DNA of 64,000 bases from Lachnospiraceae bacterium AM93-12TA (GCA_027698105.1 JAQERH010000001.1:1-64000), one strand, 5' to 3'. Numbered from the stretch's first letter, positions 18,754-28,141 are shown. Notes: generated by a model from the sequence alone, not told the origin. Translations and numbers: made by a program.

Positions 18754-19561
18754 GCCCTGTTTCCATCTCCTTTATTGCTTCTTCATAAGAAATGAACTCA
18801 TAACCAGAATTTTTGAGATAATCCAAAAGCCAATCATACCATTTCTTTTCTACCGGGTAGCATTTTTCATTATAATAGCTATCGTGAAATAAAATCACAC
18901 AATATGGCAATCCATTATCACGGCATTGCTTTATAATTTTTTCAGTTCTGATTTTTCCATACTCTAAATCGCCTTCTTTAAGGACATATCCATCCATAAT
19001 ATGTAAAGGGAATTCCCACATACTATTAACCTTATATGGCTTTTTAAATATCTTTTGTTCTTTATCAAATTCAGAAGTATCAAAATAATATCCACAATCA
19101 GATAACTTTTCAAATGTATTTTTATCATACCTGACATAATGCATTCTGATTCCAAATTTGTTTTCATTGCTTATGCCACCAAACAAGTTATATTCTTCCA
19201 GCATTAACGGAATTTCTTTATATTCAATTCCATGTACTCCGACCGAAAATCCGCTATTTTCCACTTCAGAAATTAAGCTAACTGCTTTTTCACTTCCGTA
19301 AGACATTCCTAATCCCTTTTTCATTCCAAAAAAGAAAGTAGATGGTATATGATATTGTTTATCTTTTATCATAACTTCTTGAATCCGATGATACCGGATT
19401 TGAAAGGGATATACTAATCTATTTATAAACGTATTAAACCTAATTTTCCCACTCAATAATTCTAACAGGCTTCTTACCCAGAATTTTTCCACAATCAAAT
19501 CAGTGAAAATATGTTCCATTACATCTATATGATCTACATCATGTGAAATGATAATTTTCAC
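18743..19561 (-). CDS. NodB-type polysaccharide deacetylase-like protein
   Basis: A 272-residue protein beginning directly with the metal motif [19 protein letters not shown]. Later blocks are [16 protein letters not shown] and [17 protein letters not shown], which match the H-x3-H region and the late catalytic His of NodB-fold enzymes. No signal peptide is seen, so it should act on a cytoplasmic precursor. Its start overlaps the acetyltransferase gene's stop by four bases and its end overlaps the FemAB-like gene, so the three are translationally coupled. Confidence 0.75.
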   Translation of the reverse strand: MKIIISHDVDHIDVMEHIFTDLIVEKFWVRSLLELLSGKIRFNTFINRLVYPFQIRYHRIQEVMIKDKQYHIPSTFFFGMKKGLGMSYGSEKAVSLISEVENSGFSVGVHGIEYKEIPLMLEEYNLFGGISNENKFGIRMHYVRYDKNTFEKLSDCGYYFDTSEFDKEQKIFKKPYKVNSMWEFPLHIMDGYVLKEGDLEYGKIRTEKIIKQCRDNGLPYCVILFHDSYYNEKCYPVEKKWYDWLLDYLKNSGYEFISYEEAIKEMETGHGE

Positions 19562-20055
19562 TTTATTTCCCCTTTTTTATCAACTATTCCTACCTCTTTT
19601 GCAGGCACTCCTGCCACTAAGGTATAGGCTGGCACATCCCTTGTTACAACAGCCCCAGCTGCTACCATGGCGTATTCTCCAATAGCATGACCACACACAA
19701 TCGTTGCATTCGCACCAATACTTGCCCCATGCTTTACCAGTGTTTTTTTATATCCTGCGCTTCCTTTCGGAAATTCCGCTCTTGGAGTCAGATCATTAGT
19801 AAAGACACAGGAAGGGCCACAGAACACTCCATCCTCCAATTCCACCCCTTCATAGACAGATACATTATTCTGTATTTTTACGTTATTTCCAATTTTTACC
19901 CGATTAGAAATATTCACATTTTGTCCTAGCGAACAGTTTTTTCCGATGCGTGCTCCACTCTGGATATGACAAAAATGCCAGATTTTCGTACCTTCTCCGA
20001 TTTCCACATTCTCATCTATGTAACTGCTCTCATGAACGAAATACTTCTTCTCCAT
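19558..20055 (-). CDS. WbpD/WlbB-like UDP-3-amino-sugar N-acetyltransferase (left-handed beta helix)
   Basis: A 165-residue hexapeptide-repeat acyltransferase. The repeats run from about residue 12 ([20 protein letters not shown]) to residue 150, with FTNDLTPRA in the extra loop and the C-terminal [20 protein letters not shown]. WbpD and WlbB acetylate the 3-amino group of UDP-2-acetamido-3-amino-glucuronate after WbpE. The locus carries matching WbpA, WbpB and WbpE proteins, which supports that reaction. AAGGAG precedes the ATG. Confidence 0.88.
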   Translation of the reverse strand: MEKKYFVHESSYIDENVEIGEGTKIWHFCHIQSGARIGKNCSLGQNVNISNRVKIGNNVKIQNNVSVYEGVELEDGVFCGPSCVFTNDLTPRAEFPKGSAGYKKTLVKHGASIGANATIVCGHAIGEYAMVAAGAVVTRDVPAYTLVAGVPAKEVGIVDKKGEIK

Positions 20056-20087
20056 TCAAAATCTCCTTCTTGCACGAGAGGGATTCT

Positions 20088-20996
20088 TTACAGTTTCCCA
20101 TCATTATCTCTGATTATCTTTGCCGGAACTCCTGCCGCGATCTTCCCAGGCTCAATATCTCTCGTTACTACGGAGCCCATTCCAACCACACTGTCATTTC
20201 CGACCGTTACCTGATTTTTCACAATTGCACCAGGAGCTACATATCCATTTTCCTGTATTTCACTGCTTCCTCCTAACAGTGAACACGCTATGATAAGACT
20301 GTTTTTCCCGATTCTGACGTTATGTGCAATATGGCACAGATTATCAATTTTCACATTGTCCTCGATTCTCGTATCATCCAGGGTTCCTCTGTCTATGCAG
20401 GTATTAGCACCGATTTCTACTTTCTCTCCGATATATACCCCACCAAAATGTGGCACTTTTCCGTATTCTGCTCCATCTTTGTAATACCCGAATCCATCGG
20501 TTCCAATTACTACACCGGAATGAATCAGACTTTTTGCACCAATTACGGTTGGACATTCTATTGATACATGATTTCCAATTGTCACATTATCTCCTATAAC
20601 GACTGACTCAGAAATATAACAACCATGTCCTATAGAAACATTTTTCCCGATTCTTTTTGTAAGGATAGTAGAATCTTCAGCGATTTCCGCCCTTTCTTTC
20701 TTCTTGTAAAAATGATCGAGAATGGAAAAAAACACTTTTTTCGGCTCATTTGTAAAAATGTAATTTCCTGCCTGGAAAATCTCTATCCCCGGGGGGGCAG
20801 TTACAATTACCATTTTTTCTCTTTTTTCCAAAGAAATATCTTCCAATTTTTTTATACTTTTAGCCCAGGTAATACACCCGTCTCTCTGTGCCTGTAAAGA
20901 ACAAAATCCTTCTATCTGAAACATTTCATTTCCAACATACGAAGAAGGTTCTCCCTTTTGCTCCAGGTACAGGCAAATCTCTTTTATACTCAGCAT
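20088..20996 (-). CDS. LpxD-like hexapeptide N-acyltransferase
   Basis: A 302-residue protein with an LpxD-type two-part build. An N-terminal alpha/beta cap (1-100, includes [20 protein letters not shown]) precedes a long left-handed beta helix. The likely catalytic histidine is in [12 protein letters not shown], just as in LpxD. In Gram-negatives LpxD acylates UDP-3-O-acyl-glucosamine for lipid A. The surroundings here are monoderm and no other lipid A genes are present, so this should acylate an amino sugar of the capsule. It may use an acyl-ACP, and the ACP at 4927 is one candidate donor. The start overlaps the upstream deacetylase-like gene by seven bases. Confidence 0.82.
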   Translation of the reverse strand: MLSIKEICLYLEQKGEPSSYVGNEMFQIEGFCSLQAQRDGCITWAKSIKKLEDISLEKREKMVIVTAPPGIEIFQAGNYIFTNEPKKVFFSILDHFYKKKERAEIAEDSTILTKRIGKNVSIGHGCYISESVVIGDNVTIGNHVSIECPTVIGAKSLIHSGVVIGTDGFGYYKDGAEYGKVPHFGGVYIGEKVEIGANTCIDRGTLDDTRIEDNVKIDNLCHIAHNVRIGKNSLIIACSLLGGSSEIQENGYVAPGAIVKNQVTVGNDSVVGMGSVVTRDIEPGKIAAGVPAKIIRDNDGKL

Positions 20997-21736
20997 ATAA
21001 TTTCCTCTATTTTTAAAATGCTGTTTAAATCCCGCAGATTATCATCCAGATTTTCATATCGCTCTATGCATGCAGATCTCACAAACTCTTCCAAAACCCT
21101 ATGCATATCCACTTCATTCTCACGATACCAGATCGGGTGTGTTAATATATGCAATGCCTCTTCCTTTTCTCCTGCCACAATTTTTTCTACCGGTTCTCTC
21201 CAATTCATTCTGGAATCTGAGATATATTTAAATTTTTGGAAAAACATCGAATCATAACTGTTTATAATTCCCTCAAACTCCATTTCACTCTCTAAAAATT
21301 TCTTAGATGGGCGATGCATGGATACTACTTTGACTGGATTTTCTATGATATCTTCCAAAAATTTTACTTCTCTAACAACTGCCTTTTTCAGGAGTTTCGC
21401 ATCAAAGTTCTCTTCTGTCATATACTTCTTTTCGTCAAAATGAAGTCCTATTTCATGTCCGGAACGAACCATCCGATGAATAAGCTCCTGATTCTCTCTG
21501 GAAAATAAATTATAAAAATTACTGGAAACTAATACAAAATAGGTTGCCTTTACCCCTTCTTCCAGACCTGCCTCCATCTCGGCAAATGCCGCTGCCCTTT
21601 TCAAATCCATATCCACATCATAGCGTAAAATACAGGGCTTTTTGACAGTTTGATACGAATGATAATCGGTTATTGCATATCCATGTTTTACTATTTCTGA
21701 AATTAAATTTTTGTATGCATCAAACGTAAAGTACAT
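20990..21736 (-). CDS. NodB-type polysaccharide deacetylase-like protein
   Basis: A 248-residue protein without signal peptide. First metal motif: [15 protein letters not shown] (about 33-47); here the usual His is Tyr (RYDVD), so a metal ligand or base may be changed. Later blocks: [13 protein letters not shown] and [13 protein letters not shown]. It is closest in layout to the protein at 9249. It overlaps the LpxD-like gene, so deacylation and reacylation of the same amino sugar is a reasonable idea. A clear AGAGGGAG site precedes the ATG. Confidence 0.73.
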   Translation of the reverse strand: MYFTFDAYKNLISEIVKHGYAITDYHSYQTVKKPCILRYDVDMDLKRAAAFAEMEAGLEEGVKATYFVLVSSNFYNLFSRENQELIHRMVRSGHEIGLHFDEKKYMTEENFDAKLLKKAVVREVKFLEDIIENPVKVVSMHRPSKKFLESEMEFEGIINSYDSMFFQKFKYISDSRMNWREPVEKIVAGEKEEALHILTHPIWYRENEVDMHRVLEEFVRSACIERYENLDDNLRDLNSILKIEEIIC

Positions 21737-21750
21737 ATCGTTCTCCCTCT

Positions 21751-22824
21751 TTAGAATTCCCCTCTCATATCTGTACTGGCAAATTCGCCAAGCGGAAGTT
21801 TCACTGCTTTTCTTTCTTTCTGACTCTTATAAATGGCCAGAACTAATTCCAGCGCATCCCGCCCTGCATAGGCATCCACATAAGGCTTTCTATCTGTCTG
21901 GATGGCATCCACCACATCAGCAAACAGACTGGTGTGACCATTTCCATAGACATTGCTGGTGGCCTCTTCCAGTCCTTTATTTTTCGTATCTGCTTCCGTT
22001 TCATCGGCAAAATCCCATACATCTATGTTGTTCGTAGAAGTTCCTCCAATTTTTACAGTTCCTTTTTCTCCAAAAATATAAAGAGTTTCTTCCAGGTTTT
22101 TCGGGTATACATTAGTGGTTCCTTCAATCGTGGCAATGGCCCCATTCTTAAATTTCACAACTGCCATTCCCACATCCTCCGCCTCCAGATAATCATGAAA
22201 CTGCTGACGGGTCTGGCCATAAACTTCCTCAATTTCTCCTCCAAATGTCCAGCGCAGCAAGTCAATTCCGTGAATGCACTGATTCATCAATGCACCGCCA
22301 TCTTGAGCCCAGGTTCCCCTCCAGGGTGCCTGGGTATAATAATTCTGATTCCGATTCCAGCGCACATGGATGGAACCATGAGACAGTTTTCCGAATCTGC
22401 CTGCCTCTAATGCCTGGCGCATTTCCTGTATGGCAATATTAAACCGGTTCTGGTGGCAGGCACTGACCTTGACCTTCTTTTCCTCTGATAATCGGATAAT
22501 CTCGTTAGCATCCGCCATACTCATAGCCATTGGTTTTTCAATAATTACATGAACCCCATGGTTGATACAGAAGATGGCAATTTCTGCATGAATCCCACTT
22601 TCCGTTGCAATGCTAACTAACTCTGGCTTAACTTCTTCAATCATAGTTTTATAATCCATATACCGTTTAATAGAAGCATCCGCCTGTAGGCCATGTTTTT
22701 CCAACAGCGTTTCCATATGTTCTTTCTGTACGTCACATACTGCTGCAATTTCCAGTTGATTATTTACTGCTGCCTTGATATGATTGGTCGCAATGCGGCC
22801 GCATCCGATTAATGCATATTTCAT
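21751..22824 (-). CDS. Gfo/Idh/MocA-family oxidoreductase, WbpB/WlbA-like
   Basis: A 357-residue NAD-dependent sugar dehydrogenase. The Rossmann motif is ALIGCGRIATNHI (Gly7, Gly9) and the catalytic lysine is in IIEKPMAMS (Lys97). WbpB and WlbA oxidise C3 of UDP-GlcNAcA to the 3-keto sugar. The gene follows the 6-dehydrogenase gene, which makes the substrate, and the matching aminotransferase and acetyltransferase are in the same operon. AGAGGAAA precedes the ATG. Confidence 0.88.
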   Translation of the reverse strand: MKYALIGCGRIATNHIKAAVNNQLEIAAVCDVQKEHMETLLEKHGLQADASIKRYMDYKTMIEEVKPELVSIATESGIHAEIAIFCINHGVHVIIEKPMAMSMADANEIIRLSEEKKVKVSACHQNRFNIAIQEMRQALEAGRFGKLSHGSIHVRWNRNQNYYTQAPWRGTWAQDGGALMNQCIHGIDLLRWTFGGEIEEVYGQTRQQFHDYLEAEDVGMAVVKFKNGAIATIEGTTNVYPKNLEETLYIFGEKGTVKIGGTSTNNIDVWDFADETEADTKNKGLEEATSNVYGNGHTSLFADVVDAIQTDRKPYVDAYAGRDALELVLAIYKSQKERKAVKLPLGEFASTDMRGEF

Positions 22825-22848
22825 GATTTTTCCTCTTATATCTTAATT

Positions 22849-24168
22849 TTATAAAATTTCTATATTGCTTCTGTCTTTTAAATTCTTCATGACATTTTTA
22901 GTGTCGAAAATCGCTTTTGCATGCTTCTGAACCATTTCATAATCCACATTGCTGTGGGCCGTTGTGATCATGACCAGATCATAACCAGCTACGATTTCCG
23001 GCGTGATTTCAGAGAGTCCCGTTACCACTTTTCCATGCTCCTTATACTGGGAAATCCACGGATCATAAAAATCAACTAACGCCTGTTCCTTTTCCAGTTC
23101 TTCAATCACGCGGATGGCCGGACTTTCCCGGTAATCATCAATATCCTGCTTGTAGGCCACACCAAGCACCAGTACTCGAGCATTTTTCAAAGCTTTTTCA
23201 TGATTGTTTAAAATCTTTCCAGCTCTCTCCACGCAGTATTCTGGCATTTTATCATTAATCATCATAGAGCTCTCAATCATGGACGTATGGAATCCATACT
23301 CTCTTGCCTTCCAGGAAAGGTAATAGGGATCCAGCGGAATACAGTGGCCGCCAAGTCCTGGACCCGGATAAAAAGGCTGGAATCCATAAGGCTTTGTCTT
23401 CGCTGCATCTACGACCTCCCAAAAGCTGATCCCCATTTTATGGCACAGCATAGTCAGCTCATTCACAAGACCAATATTAATATTGCGATACGTATTCTCC
23501 AGAATCTTCTCCATCTCTGCAACAGCCGGAGAAGACACCTCATATACGTCTCCTTCCAAAACGGCACGGTACATGGTTGCAATTACTTCTGTAGCTTCTG
23601 TTCCAACACCGCCAACTACTTTCGGCGTATTTTTTGTTTTATAAGTCAGGTTGCCCGGATCTACCCGTTCTGGAGAAAATCCCAAATAAAAATCAGTTCC
23701 GCAATGCAGTCCGGAGCCGGTTTCGAGAATAGGTTTGATTAACTCTTCGGTCGTTCCAGGATATGTAGTAGATTCCAGAACTACCATGGTTTCTTTCTTC
23801 AGGTATTTTGCAATTTCAGCTGTTGAATTTTTTACATAGCTGATATCAGGCTGTTGATGCTGATCCAGAGGGGTCGGCACACAAATGGCAATAAAGTCTA
23901 CATCTTTTATAAAAGAAAAATCGGTAGTAGCAGAAAGGATTCCTGCTTCTACCAATTTTTTTAAATCACTATCTACTACATCGCCAATATAATTGTGTCC
24001 GGCATTGACCAGATCCACCTTTTCCTTCTGCACATCAAAACCAATGGTTTTGAATCCTGCCTTGGCCTTTTCCACTGCCAGCGGAAGTCCTACATAACCA
24101 AGGCCCACGACACCGACTACTACATTTTTTTCTTCGATTTTTTTCAGTAATTTTTCCTTCATATTCAT
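22849..24168 (-). CDS. UDP-N-acetylglucosamine 6-dehydrogenase-like nucleotide-sugar dehydrogenase (WbpA-like)
   Basis: A 439-residue UDP-sugar dehydrogenase that oxidises C6 to the uronic acid with two NAD. The Rossmann motif is VGLGYVGLPLA (Gly22, 24, 27), the substrate block is LGFSPERVDPGN, and the catalytic cysteine is Cys276 in GLGGHCIPLDPYY. Length and the FSPERVDPGN block fit the WbpA/TviB group (UDP-GlcNAc) better than UDP-glucose dehydrogenases. It overlaps the WbuB-like gene by four bases (ATGA). With its neighbours it supplies UDP-GlcNAcA for a diamino-uronate. Confidence 0.9.
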   Translation of the reverse strand: MNMKEKLLKKIEEKNVVVGVVGLGYVGLPLAVEKAKAGFKTIGFDVQKEKVDLVNAGHNYIGDVVDSDLKKLVEAGILSATTDFSFIKDVDFIAICVPTPLDQHQQPDISYVKNSTAEIAKYLKKETMVVLESTTYPGTTEELIKPILETGSGLHCGTDFYLGFSPERVDPGNLTYKTKNTPKVVGGVGTEATEVIATMYRAVLEGDVYEVSSPAVAEMEKILENTYRNINIGLVNELTMLCHKMGISFWEVVDAAKTKPYGFQPFYPGPGLGGHCIPLDPYYLSWKAREYGFHTSMIESSMMINDKMPEYCVERAGKILNNHEKALKNARVLVLGVAYKQDIDDYRESPAIRVIEELEKEQALVDFYDPWISQYKEHGKVVTGLSEITPEIVAGYDLVMITTAHSNVDYEMVQKHAKAIFDTKNVMKNLKDRSNIEIL

Positions 24169-25400
24169 CTTTTTTTCTCCTCAAATACAGAGGCAAACTC
24201 CTCTGCTAATTTTGTATATGTAAATTTTTTTAGTACTGCATTGCGCCCGTTTTGGCCCATCCTAAATCGCTCTTCCTCGGACATTTCTTTCATTTTTTTA
24301 ATTCCGTTCATTAAAGCATCTGCATTTTCTGCTTCTACCGTAATACCGCACCCATATTCTTCAATATAATTATTAGGTGCATCTACCGCATACAGAATGG
24401 GTTTCCCGGACATCATGGAATCGAATAATTTATTCATACAAACACCAAACCGATATAAAGGTGATTTTTTAGCGCCAACATAGAGACAATCAAAATAAGA
24501 AAGCAACTCTGGAATACTACTTTTTTCTACGGCATCTAAAAATACTGTATTCTTTATCTCCTCTTCTCGCACTCTTTTTTCTAAATGTGCTTTTTCTGGT
24601 CCTCTTCCTGCTAAAACAAAATACAAATCTATATCTGTATTCTGTTTTGCAGCATCAATAAAAGGATCCAGTGCATTCGCTAAGCCATGACCACCAAAAT
24701 ATCCAACTATAAATTTCCCTTGCTGTCTCAGTGTTTTTAATATCTCTTTATGTTTTTCAGGTATTTCCGTATAATTAATCCATTCTTCTTCCACAATCCC
24801 ATTAGAAATACAGGTAAACGCCCCTTTTCTCATTCCATGTTGTTCCATATATGCCTCAGCATTAGGAAGCAAAGACACTACTCTGTCAGAATTTCGATAA
24901 GCACTGTTTTCCGCTATCTGCATCAACAAAACAAACGGATTCTTTTTTGACATTCCGCCTACTTCATATAATGTCGCTGGCCACATATCATGCACCTCAT
25001 GAATCAGCTGCGCCCCAGCCTTTCTGGCAATTCGCTGTGCCGCGAAGGTATCCAGCGGGTATGTGGAAGAGGCTATGACCACATCCGGTTTCCAGTTTTT
25101 TGTAATCCATCCGGCTTTCAGCCAAAGTTTTCCGGTAAACCGAAACATAGTAAACGCCCTCCGAGCCCCGTTTCCCTTATAGTCTCCTGTCCGAATCCAG
25201 GAATATGGGATTCCATCTACTACTGTTTCCTGAAAATCTTTGGTAATATTCGGATTTTTAATTCTAAGATGGGAAAAATCTCCTGCCACAATCCGAACCG
25301 AATGTCCCATTTTTATCCATTCCCTGGCAAAATAATAGGGCCGGAATTCCATTCCCATTTCAGGACTTCCGGCATAATGATTTAAAAGTAATATGTTCAT
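24165..25400 (-). CDS. WbuB-like glycosyltransferase family 4 protein
   Basis: A 411-residue GT-B enzyme with the WbuB-type start MNILLLNHYAGSPEMGMEFR. Other blocks are PDVVIASSTYPLDTFAA, HEVHDMWPATLYEVGGMSKK, GYFGGHGLANALDPFI and the sugar-nucleotide site near GVCMNKLFDSMMSGKPILYA. WbuB-type enzymes add the second sugar (often an N-acetyl amino sugar) to the lipid-linked first sugar. It sits three bases after the initiating transferase gene, which fits that order. Confidence 0.87.
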   Translation of the reverse strand: MNILLLNHYAGSPEMGMEFRPYYFAREWIKMGHSVRIVAGDFSHLRIKNPNITKDFQETVVDGIPYSWIRTGDYKGNGARRAFTMFRFTGKLWLKAGWITKNWKPDVVIASSTYPLDTFAAQRIARKAGAQLIHEVHDMWPATLYEVGGMSKKNPFVLLMQIAENSAYRNSDRVVSLLPNAEAYMEQHGMRKGAFTCISNGIVEEEWINYTEIPEKHKEILKTLRQQGKFIVGYFGGHGLANALDPFIDAAKQNTDIDLYFVLAGRGPEKAHLEKRVREEEIKNTVFLDAVEKSSIPELLSYFDCLYVGAKKSPLYRFGVCMNKLFDSMMSGKPILYAVDAPNNYIEEYGCGITVEAENADALMNGIKKMKEMSEEERFRMGQNGRNAVLKKFTYTKLAEEFASVFEEKKR

Positions 25401-25403
25401 TTT

Positions 25404-26105
25404 TTACTTCCTAATGTTTAACTTTTTTAATTTTTCATCATAAATTTTTTTGCTGACTTGGCCAACTCGCAACAGATAATCCCCTAAATCCTCTGCTGTT
25501 TCCATTCCTTCTGCAGAAATACCTTCTTTTACTAAAACCTTTTTTACTGTTTTAAACAGAATCACCATATCTGCTCTAAAAGATATATGGTTTACATACT
25601 GCAAATCCCATCTAAATTTCTCTTCCCAGGAAATGTTATTTCTCCCATTCACCTGAGCAAGTCCAGTAAGTCCTGGCATTACATAATGACGCCTCCTCTG
25701 CTGATGAGTCATAAATACTAAATCTTTTACCAACTGCGGCCTCGGCCCTACCACGCTCATATCCCCCTTCAGAATATTAAACAGCTCCGGCAGTTCATCC
25801 AGACTAGTGGCACGCAGCTTCTTTCCAAAGGATGTCAACCTTACCTCATCAGGCAGCAGTTCTCCTTTTTCATCCCTCTCATCTGTCATACTTCGAAATT
25901 TATACATACGGAAAATCTTCTCTTTTCCATCCTTTCCGATTTTTCCTGGACGTTCCTGGGTAAAAATCACTGGGCTTCCCAGCTTCATTCTCACTAAAAT
26001 AGCAGTCACGGCCATGACAGGAGATAGTACAATCAAACCTCCCAGCGCCATGAAGATATCAATCAGCCTTTTTACATAGTTTTTATACAACTGCTTTCCT
26101 TTCAT
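25404..26105 (-). CDS. initiating phosphoglycosyl transferase (PglC/WcaJ-type bacterial sugar transferase)
   Basis: A 233-residue monotopic membrane enzyme that moves a sugar phosphate from UDP-sugar to undecaprenyl phosphate and so begins the repeat unit. The N-terminal re-entrant helix is IDIFMALGGLIVLSPVMAV. The catalytic Asp-Glu pair is in RATSLDELPELFN, followed by GDMSVVGPRPQLV. It is the short PglC-like class plus about 50 extra C-terminal residues. The chosen ATG at 26105 overlaps the aminotransferase stop (ATGA); an in-frame GTG lies three codons upstream. Its neighbour is a PglE-like aminotransferase, which suggests a 4-amino-sugar first residue. Confidence 0.9.
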   Translation of the reverse strand: MKGKQLYKNYVKRLIDIFMALGGLIVLSPVMAVTAILVRMKLGSPVIFTQERPGKIGKDGKEKIFRMYKFRSMTDERDEKGELLPDEVRLTSFGKKLRATSLDELPELFNILKGDMSVVGPRPQLVKDLVFMTHQQRRRHYVMPGLTGLAQVNGRNNISWEEKFRWDLQYVNHISFRADMVILFKTVKKVLVKEGISAEGMETAEDLGDYLLRVGQVSKKIYDEKLKKLNIRK

Positions 26106-27244
26106 CGGAAGCACCCCCGCACGATTTCTATAATCCGCTCCATATCTTCCTTGGTATTTTTAATATCGCTTGGTAAGCAGAGTCCTCTTACAAAAATATC
26201 TTCTCCCACAGACCGTCCCCGACAGCTTTCTGTCTGGATAAAATCGTTATTTCCGTATACCGGCTGCAGGTTCATAGGCTTCCAGATAGGACGGCTCTCA
26301 ATATTCTCTTTTTCCAGGGCTTCTCCAATCCGTTCCGGAGTAATTCCCTCTTTCATGCAATCTTCGCTGATAGTCATACAGGACAGCCAGTTATTAGCCT
26401 CGCCATCCGGGTTTAAAGGATTCATCGTAATCTCCGGGATATCGCTGAATGCCTGCTGATATTCCTGATAAATGGCCTGCTTCCTCTTCTTATACTCATC
26501 CAGCGTTCTCATTTGGCCTCGCCCGATTCCAGCCACAATATTGCTCATTCTGTAGTTATAGCCGATTTCCTTATGCTCATAATATCTGGCTGGTTCTCTG
26601 GCCTGAGTAGCCAGAAATCTGGCTTTTTTTATTTTTTCTTCATCCTCTGATACCAGCATTCCTCCGCCGGAAGTGGTGATGATCTTGTTTCCATTAAAAG
26701 AAAAAACTCCGTAGTCTCCAAAACTTCCGCAGGCCTTTCCTTTGTATGTACTGCCCAATGCTTCTGCTGCATCTTCTATGAGTACAGCCCCATGTTTTTG
26801 ACAAATGGCCTGAATCTCATCTGTTTTTGCCGGAGTCCCATACAGGTGGGCAAACAGCACGGCTTTAGCGTTAGGGTATTTCTTGAAACCTTCTTCTAAG
26901 GCTTCCGGCGACATATTCCAGGTATCCTGTTCTGAATCAATAAAAACTAACTGTCCTTTTTCATAAGCCACCGGATTACAGGTAGCTGCAAAGGTTAATG
27001 AAGACGAAAGAACCACATCTCCCATTTCTATTCCGGCCAGCTTCACTGCCAGGTGAAGAGCCGCAGTTCCTGCGCTCAATGCCGCCGCATGGCTGACCCC
27101 TGCGTAAGCTGCCAGCTCTTTTTCAAATTCATCTACATTTTTTCCCAGGGGAGCTACCCAGTTAGTGTCAAAGGCTTCCTGAATGTATTCCATTTCATGT
27201 CCGTTCATAGTAGGACTTGCTAAAAAAATACGTTTCTTTTCCAT
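26102..27244 (-). CDS. DegT-family aminotransferase, PglE/EpsN-like
   Basis: A 380-residue PLP enzyme. The PLP lysine is Lys187 in SFNGNKIIT, and the acid that binds the ring nitrogen is in EDAAEALGS. The start MEKKRIFLASPTMNGHEMEY matches PglE/EpsN-type enzymes that aminate C4 of UDP-4-keto-6-deoxy-GlcNAc. No 4,6-dehydratase (PglF/EpsC) is visible in the window, so the keto sugar must come from elsewhere. It is the first structural gene after the leader terminator. AAGGAGGAG lies six to eight bases before the ATG. Confidence 0.88.
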   Translation of the reverse strand: MEKKRIFLASPTMNGHEMEYIQEAFDTNWVAPLGKNVDEFEKELAAYAGVSHAAALSAGTAALHLAVKLAGIEMGDVVLSSSLTFAATCNPVAYEKGQLVFIDSEQDTWNMSPEALEEGFKKYPNAKAVLFAHLYGTPAKTDEIQAICQKHGAVLIEDAAEALGSTYKGKACGSFGDYGVFSFNGNKIITTSGGGMLVSEDEEKIKKARFLATQAREPARYYEHKEIGYNYRMSNIVAGIGRGQMRTLDEYKKRKQAIYQEYQQAFSDIPEITMNPLNPDGEANNWLSCMTISEDCMKEGITPERIGEALEKENIESRPIWKPMNLQPVYGNNDFIQTESCRGRSVGEDIFVRGLCLPSDIKNTKEDMERIIEIVRGCFR

Positions 27245-27274
27245 ACGAACTCCTCCTTAGCATTTTCCGTGATC

Positions 27275-27299
27275 AAAAAAAGCCCTTCACAGGCTTTTT
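27275..27299 (-). terminator. leader terminator between the antiterminator genes and the capsule structural genes
   Basis: On the minus strand AAAAAGCC, a seven-base loop and GGCTTTTT form an eight-bp stem followed by a run of T (complement of 27275-27280). It lies 30 bases before the aminotransferase start and downstream of both NusG-like genes. Transcripts must read through it to reach the capsule genes, which makes it the expected target of LoaP-type antitermination. Confidence 0.75.
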
Positions 27300-27353
27300 C
27301 TATTGGTTCTTCTTATCTTTTTCTATCTCTATTTTAATATTTCATCTAGCTTT

Positions 27354-27899
27354 CTAACTTCTTCTCTCTCCGTCCTTCTCCATCACTATCCCAAACAGTA
27401 CTGTCTTTTCTCCCAGCATTTTCACCTTTACCACTGCATACCGTTTATGGAGATTGACCCTTAGAATCTCTTTCTCAAATTCCTTCAGCGGTCCACTTAT
27501 TACATCAATGGTTCCTGCTTTATCCACAGTAATTCTGCTTGGATGCACCAGAAGCCGCTGTTCTGTCCCGTTTTTCTCTGCTGTCTTGGAAATCTGATAC
27601 AGAAACTGAATTTCTTCCTCTGCCAAAGGAACAAACTCAAATTTCTCATTTCCAAGGATCTTTGTCAGCTTTGGAATCTGCTTCAGCTGAAAGAACACTT
27701 CCTCCGCTTCCTCTGTCTCCACAAAGATATATCCGGGAAACATGGCTTTTCGCAGAAGCAGCCACTGTCCGCCAGATCGCTTCGGCCATTCGGCCTCCAG
27801 AATCATATATCTGCTGCACAGCTTTTGATCCAGCAGCTGACGCATCAGGTAAAGAACCTCTTCCTCTCTCCCGGTCTCTGTCTGAATTACATACCACAT
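27354..27899 (-). CDS. LoaP/NusG-family specialised transcription antiterminator (second of a pair)
   Basis: A 181-residue NusG paralogue. The NGN domain has MWYVIQTETGREEEVLYL at the start and AMFPGYIFVETEEAEE in the middle. The C-terminal KOW part contains TIDVISGPLKEFEKEIL. Unlike housekeeping NusG, LoaP and UpxY proteins act on one polysaccharide operon and let RNA polymerase pass terminators. The ATG at 27899 is chosen because the NGN fold begins there and AAGGCGG lies upstream; the frame runs 20 codons further without support. It is directly before the leader terminator and the capsule genes. LoaP is the closest named relative; identity with LoaP is inferred. Confidence 0.85.
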   Translation of the reverse strand: MWYVIQTETGREEEVLYLMRQLLDQKLCSRYMILEAEWPKRSGGQWLLLRKAMFPGYIFVETEEAEEVFFQLKQIPKLTKILGNEKFEFVPLAEEEIQFLYQISKTAEKNGTEQRLLVHPSRITVDKAGTIDVISGPLKEFEKEILRVNLHKRYAVVKVKMLGEKTVLFGIVMEKDGERRS

Positions 27900-28141
27900 A
27901 GGTGCTTTCCGCCTTCCTGCAAGCGCCTGAAACAGCAGAAAAAGGTATAGCTTCGCCATACCAGCATAATCAGCTGAAAAAAATTCAGCGTTTACCCTGA
28001 TTTTCTATCTGCGTTTTGGCGCCTGTATCACATCCGTTCAATCCAGCATGCCTCATAAGCTGTACTGCATATTCCGGAATTTTTCATCCAATCTCTTAAG
28101 TCAGTTTTCCTGACCTCCCTCCCAACAGTTCGCAGAGTCCC

